Origin: Palsa-504 sp003136255
GTDB lineage: Bacteria; Actinomycetota; Actinomycetes; Streptosporangiales; Streptosporangiaceae
Reading direction: 5' to 3'
DNA length: 64,000 bases
Assembly (NCBI GenBank): GCA_003136255.1
Contig: PLDT01000350.1
Coordinates: 1-64,000, forward strand
Below the pieces are notes generated by a model. It was not told the origin of the DNA, ran no database searches, and was given only the letters and a program-made list of their open reading frames with translations. Shown in pieces: positions 62,345 through 64,000 of the stretch (its first letter is position 1; every line of letters starts with the position of its first letter). Position numbers and translations under genes: made by a program.

Positions 62345-63979
62345 GTGTCTCAGACAACCGGCGCCGAGTTCGTCTACGAGACGACCGCCACTGCTGTAGA
62401 GGAGAAGAAGAAGCTACGCCGGAACTTCCGGCGCTTCGACATGTTCTTCTACCTGATCTGCACGGTGGTGACGCTCGACACCATTGGCGCGGTCGCGGCT
62501 AACGGGGCACAGGGTTTCACCTGGTTGATCTTCCTCGGGATCTTCTTCTTCCTGCCCTACGGGTTGTCCATTGCCGAACTCGGGTCGGCGTTCCCGCAGG
62601 AAGGAGGCCCCTACGTCTGGAGCCGGCTGGCGTTCGGACGCCGGGTGGCAGCCGTCAACTCGGTCATCTACTGGATCTCCAATCCGATCTGGGTGGGCGG
62701 GTCGCTCACGATCGTGTCGTTCGCCGCGATCGAGGAGTTCTTCGGGAACGTGCCCGGCGCCTGGAAGTACGTGTACGCGGTGGTCTTCATCTGGTTCACC
62801 ATCACGGCGGCCATCGTGTCGCTGCGGTACGGCAAGTGGGTGCCGACCCTCGGCGCCTGGGCGCGCGGGCTGATCATCGTATTCTTCGCGATCACCGTGC
62901 TCGTGTACGCGGCCAAGCACGGGGTGCACGGCTTCGGCGGTCACGCGTTCGTGCCCACTTACGCGATATTCATCGCCGTGGTCCCGGTCCTGTTCTTCAA
63001 CTACGCCGGGCTGGAGGTGCCCTCGGCGGCGGGCGAGGAGATGGTCAATCCCCGGCGAGATGTGCCCTTCGCGGTGCTCTGGTCAGGTGCCGGGGTGATG
63101 GTCGCGTACGGGCTCCCGATCCTGCTCATCCTGATCGTCCTCCCGTCGAGCGCGGTATCCGGGCTAACCGGGTTCCTGGACGCGATCAAGGCCGTGTTCA
63201 CCGTCTACGGCGGTCATGTCGCCTCCGACGGGACCGCGACGCTCACCGGGGGCGGCCTCCTCCTAGGCCGCATAGCGGCCGTGGTATTCATCTTTGCCCT
63301 GGCCAGCGCCGGGACGACCTGGATCATGGGAGCGGACCGGGCCGAGGCCGTGGCCTCCTTCGACGGCGGCGGTCCGCGGATACTGGGCCGGTTCTCGGCG
63401 CGCTTCGGGACCCCGGCCGGGATGAACGTGCTTTCCGGCCTGGTCGCGACCGTCCTCATGATCGCCGCGTTCGAGATCAACGGGGCCAATTCGAGCAGGT
63501 ATTTTGCCGCCGTACTGGGGCTGACGATCTCCACCACCACGATCTCGTACCTGTTTATCTTCCCGGCGCTGATAAAACTCAGGTACACCCGACCCGATGT
63601 TCCGCGGCCCTACCGGGTACCGGGGGGCATGGTAGGAGCGTGGATCTGCTCGATCCTTCCGACCCTCTGGGCGCTGCTGGCGACCGTGGCGCTGCTCTGG
63701 CCTGGGTTCGGTGTCAACTGGTTCGGCGCGGGCGGGAACCCCAACGACTCTCTCGCCGCGCTCAGCTTCTCCCACGAGCGGCTGGAGTATGAGCTCAGCC
63801 AGATCGTCCCGCTGCTCGTCATCGTCGTGATCGGCGTCATCTTCTACTTCCTGGGCAGCAGCACGCGCAAGCAAGAGGTCACCGAGCCGGTGGCAGCGGC
63901 CCTTGCGGGAGTCGGCGGCACGGCCGGTGCGGTCACGAACTCTGAGGCCCCGGTCAAGGACGCGGACCCGACGCCCTAA
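62345..63979 (+). CDS. APC superfamily amino acid transporter (glutamate/GABA antiporter-like)
   Basis: A 544-residue protein from GTG 62345, with GGAGG at 62334-62338. It has twelve or more membrane segments; DMFFYLICTVVTLDTIGAVA in TM1, the ELGSAFPQEGGPYVWSRLAF loop after TM2 and FNYAGLEVPSAAGEEMVNPR (YxG...E-NP) are characteristic of the antiporter-type APC branch. TRPDVPRPYRVPGG precedes the last helices, and the tail is acidic/Ala-rich. It is only distantly related to the preceding APC protein, so it is not a recent duplication. Confidence 0.9.
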   Translation: MSQTTGAEFVYETTATAVEEKKKLRRNFRRFDMFFYLICTVVTLDTIGAVAANGAQGFTWLIFLGIFFFLPYGLSIAELGSAFPQEGGPYVWSRLAFGRRVAAVNSVIYWISNPIWVGGSLTIVSFAAIEEFFGNVPGAWKYVYAVVFIWFTITAAIVSLRYGKWVPTLGAWARGLIIVFFAITVLVYAAKHGVHGFGGHAFVPTYAIFIAVVPVLFFNYAGLEVPSAAGEEMVNPRRDVPFAVLWSGAGVMVAYGLPILLILIVLPSSAVSGLTGFLDAIKAVFTVYGGHVASDGTATLTGGGLLLGRIAAVVFIFALASAGTTWIMGADRAEAVASFDGGGPRILGRFSARFGTPAGMNVLSGLVATVLMIAAFEINGANSSRYFAAVLGLTISTTTISYLFIFPALIKLRYTRPDVPRPYRVPGGMVGAWICSILPTLWALLATVALLWPGFGVNWFGAGGNPNDSLAALSFSHERLEYELSQIVPLLVIVVIGVIFYFLGSSTRKQEVTEPVAAALAGVGGTAGAVTNSEAPVKDADPTP

Positions 63980-63980
63980 C

Positions 63981-63987
63981 AAGGAGG
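63981..63987 (+). promoter_or_regulatory. strong ribosome-binding site for the next gene
   Basis: AAGGAGG starts one base after the stop of the APC transporter. It implies a further co-transcribed gene just beyond the window. Confidence 0.55.
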
Positions 63988-64000
63988 TCGCGGGTCTTGG

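Overview
This window reads as chromosome of a high-GC filamentous-type actinomycete. GTG and TTG starts are common, 4-base stop/start overlaps (ATGA, GTGA, TTGA) are frequent, and the conserved actinobacterial housekeeping order dapA - rnj - ftsK - RodZ-like HTH - rimO - cinA - clgR is present at 37.7-50.3 kb. The other genes (LAL-type LuxR regulators, ROK/LacI sugar operons, ECF sigma with ABC genes, paired NB-ARC/TPR proteins) fit a Streptosporangiales/Streptomyces-like genome; I cannot place it lower than that. No rRNA, tRNA, CRISPR array or intact insertion sequence was seen. Ten two-base N runs interrupt the sequence. Several cut genes where family comparison shows real sequence is missing, so they are unresolved assembly gaps and not mutations.

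Layout. 1-4.0 kb (minus strand): two ABC export modules, one led by an ECF sigma factor and one by a GntR repressor with a palindromic operator at its start. 4.0-6.8 kb: an alpha/beta hydrolase, a methyltransferase and a gap-truncated EamA transporter. 6.9-10.0 kb: a four-gene, translationally coupled cassette of acyl-CoA dehydrogenase-like protein, PIG-L deacetylase, NodS-like methyltransferase and family 2 glycosyltransferase, which looks like one uncharacterised small-molecule pathway. 10-25 kb: an oxidoreductase/tautomerase/hydrolase island with three LAL (LuxR) regulators, a TetR and a metallo-beta-lactamase-fold protein. Three copies of a 25-bp bipartite motif lie 70-80 bp upstream of three of its enzyme genes, in the same relative orientation, suggesting a local regulon.

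25-32 kb (minus): a sugar ABC importer operon (binding lipoprotein, two permeases, MalK-type ATPase) with LacI regulator and PfkB kinase. 32-36 kb (minus): MacB/FtsX-type exporter with PadR repressor, divergent from an orphan sugar-binding lipoprotein; the shared control region carries repeated CATAAC half-sites. 37.7-50.3 kb: the housekeeping backbone, with an AbiEi/DUF559-like protein, AraC regulator, mycothiol-type DinB protein and 2-hydroxyacid dehydrogenase between rnj and ftsK. pgsA, usual between rimO and cinA in relatives, is not there.

50.3-64 kb: Rrf2 regulator, large membrane protein, a frameshifted GH3 beta-N-acetylhexosaminidase preceded by a ~30-codon remnant of a sugar permease (the rest of that transporter is gone) and a divergent ROK regulator. 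Then come two tandem NB-ARC-like/TPR proteins sharing the same altered Walker A motif, and two APC-superfamily amino acid/amine transporters.
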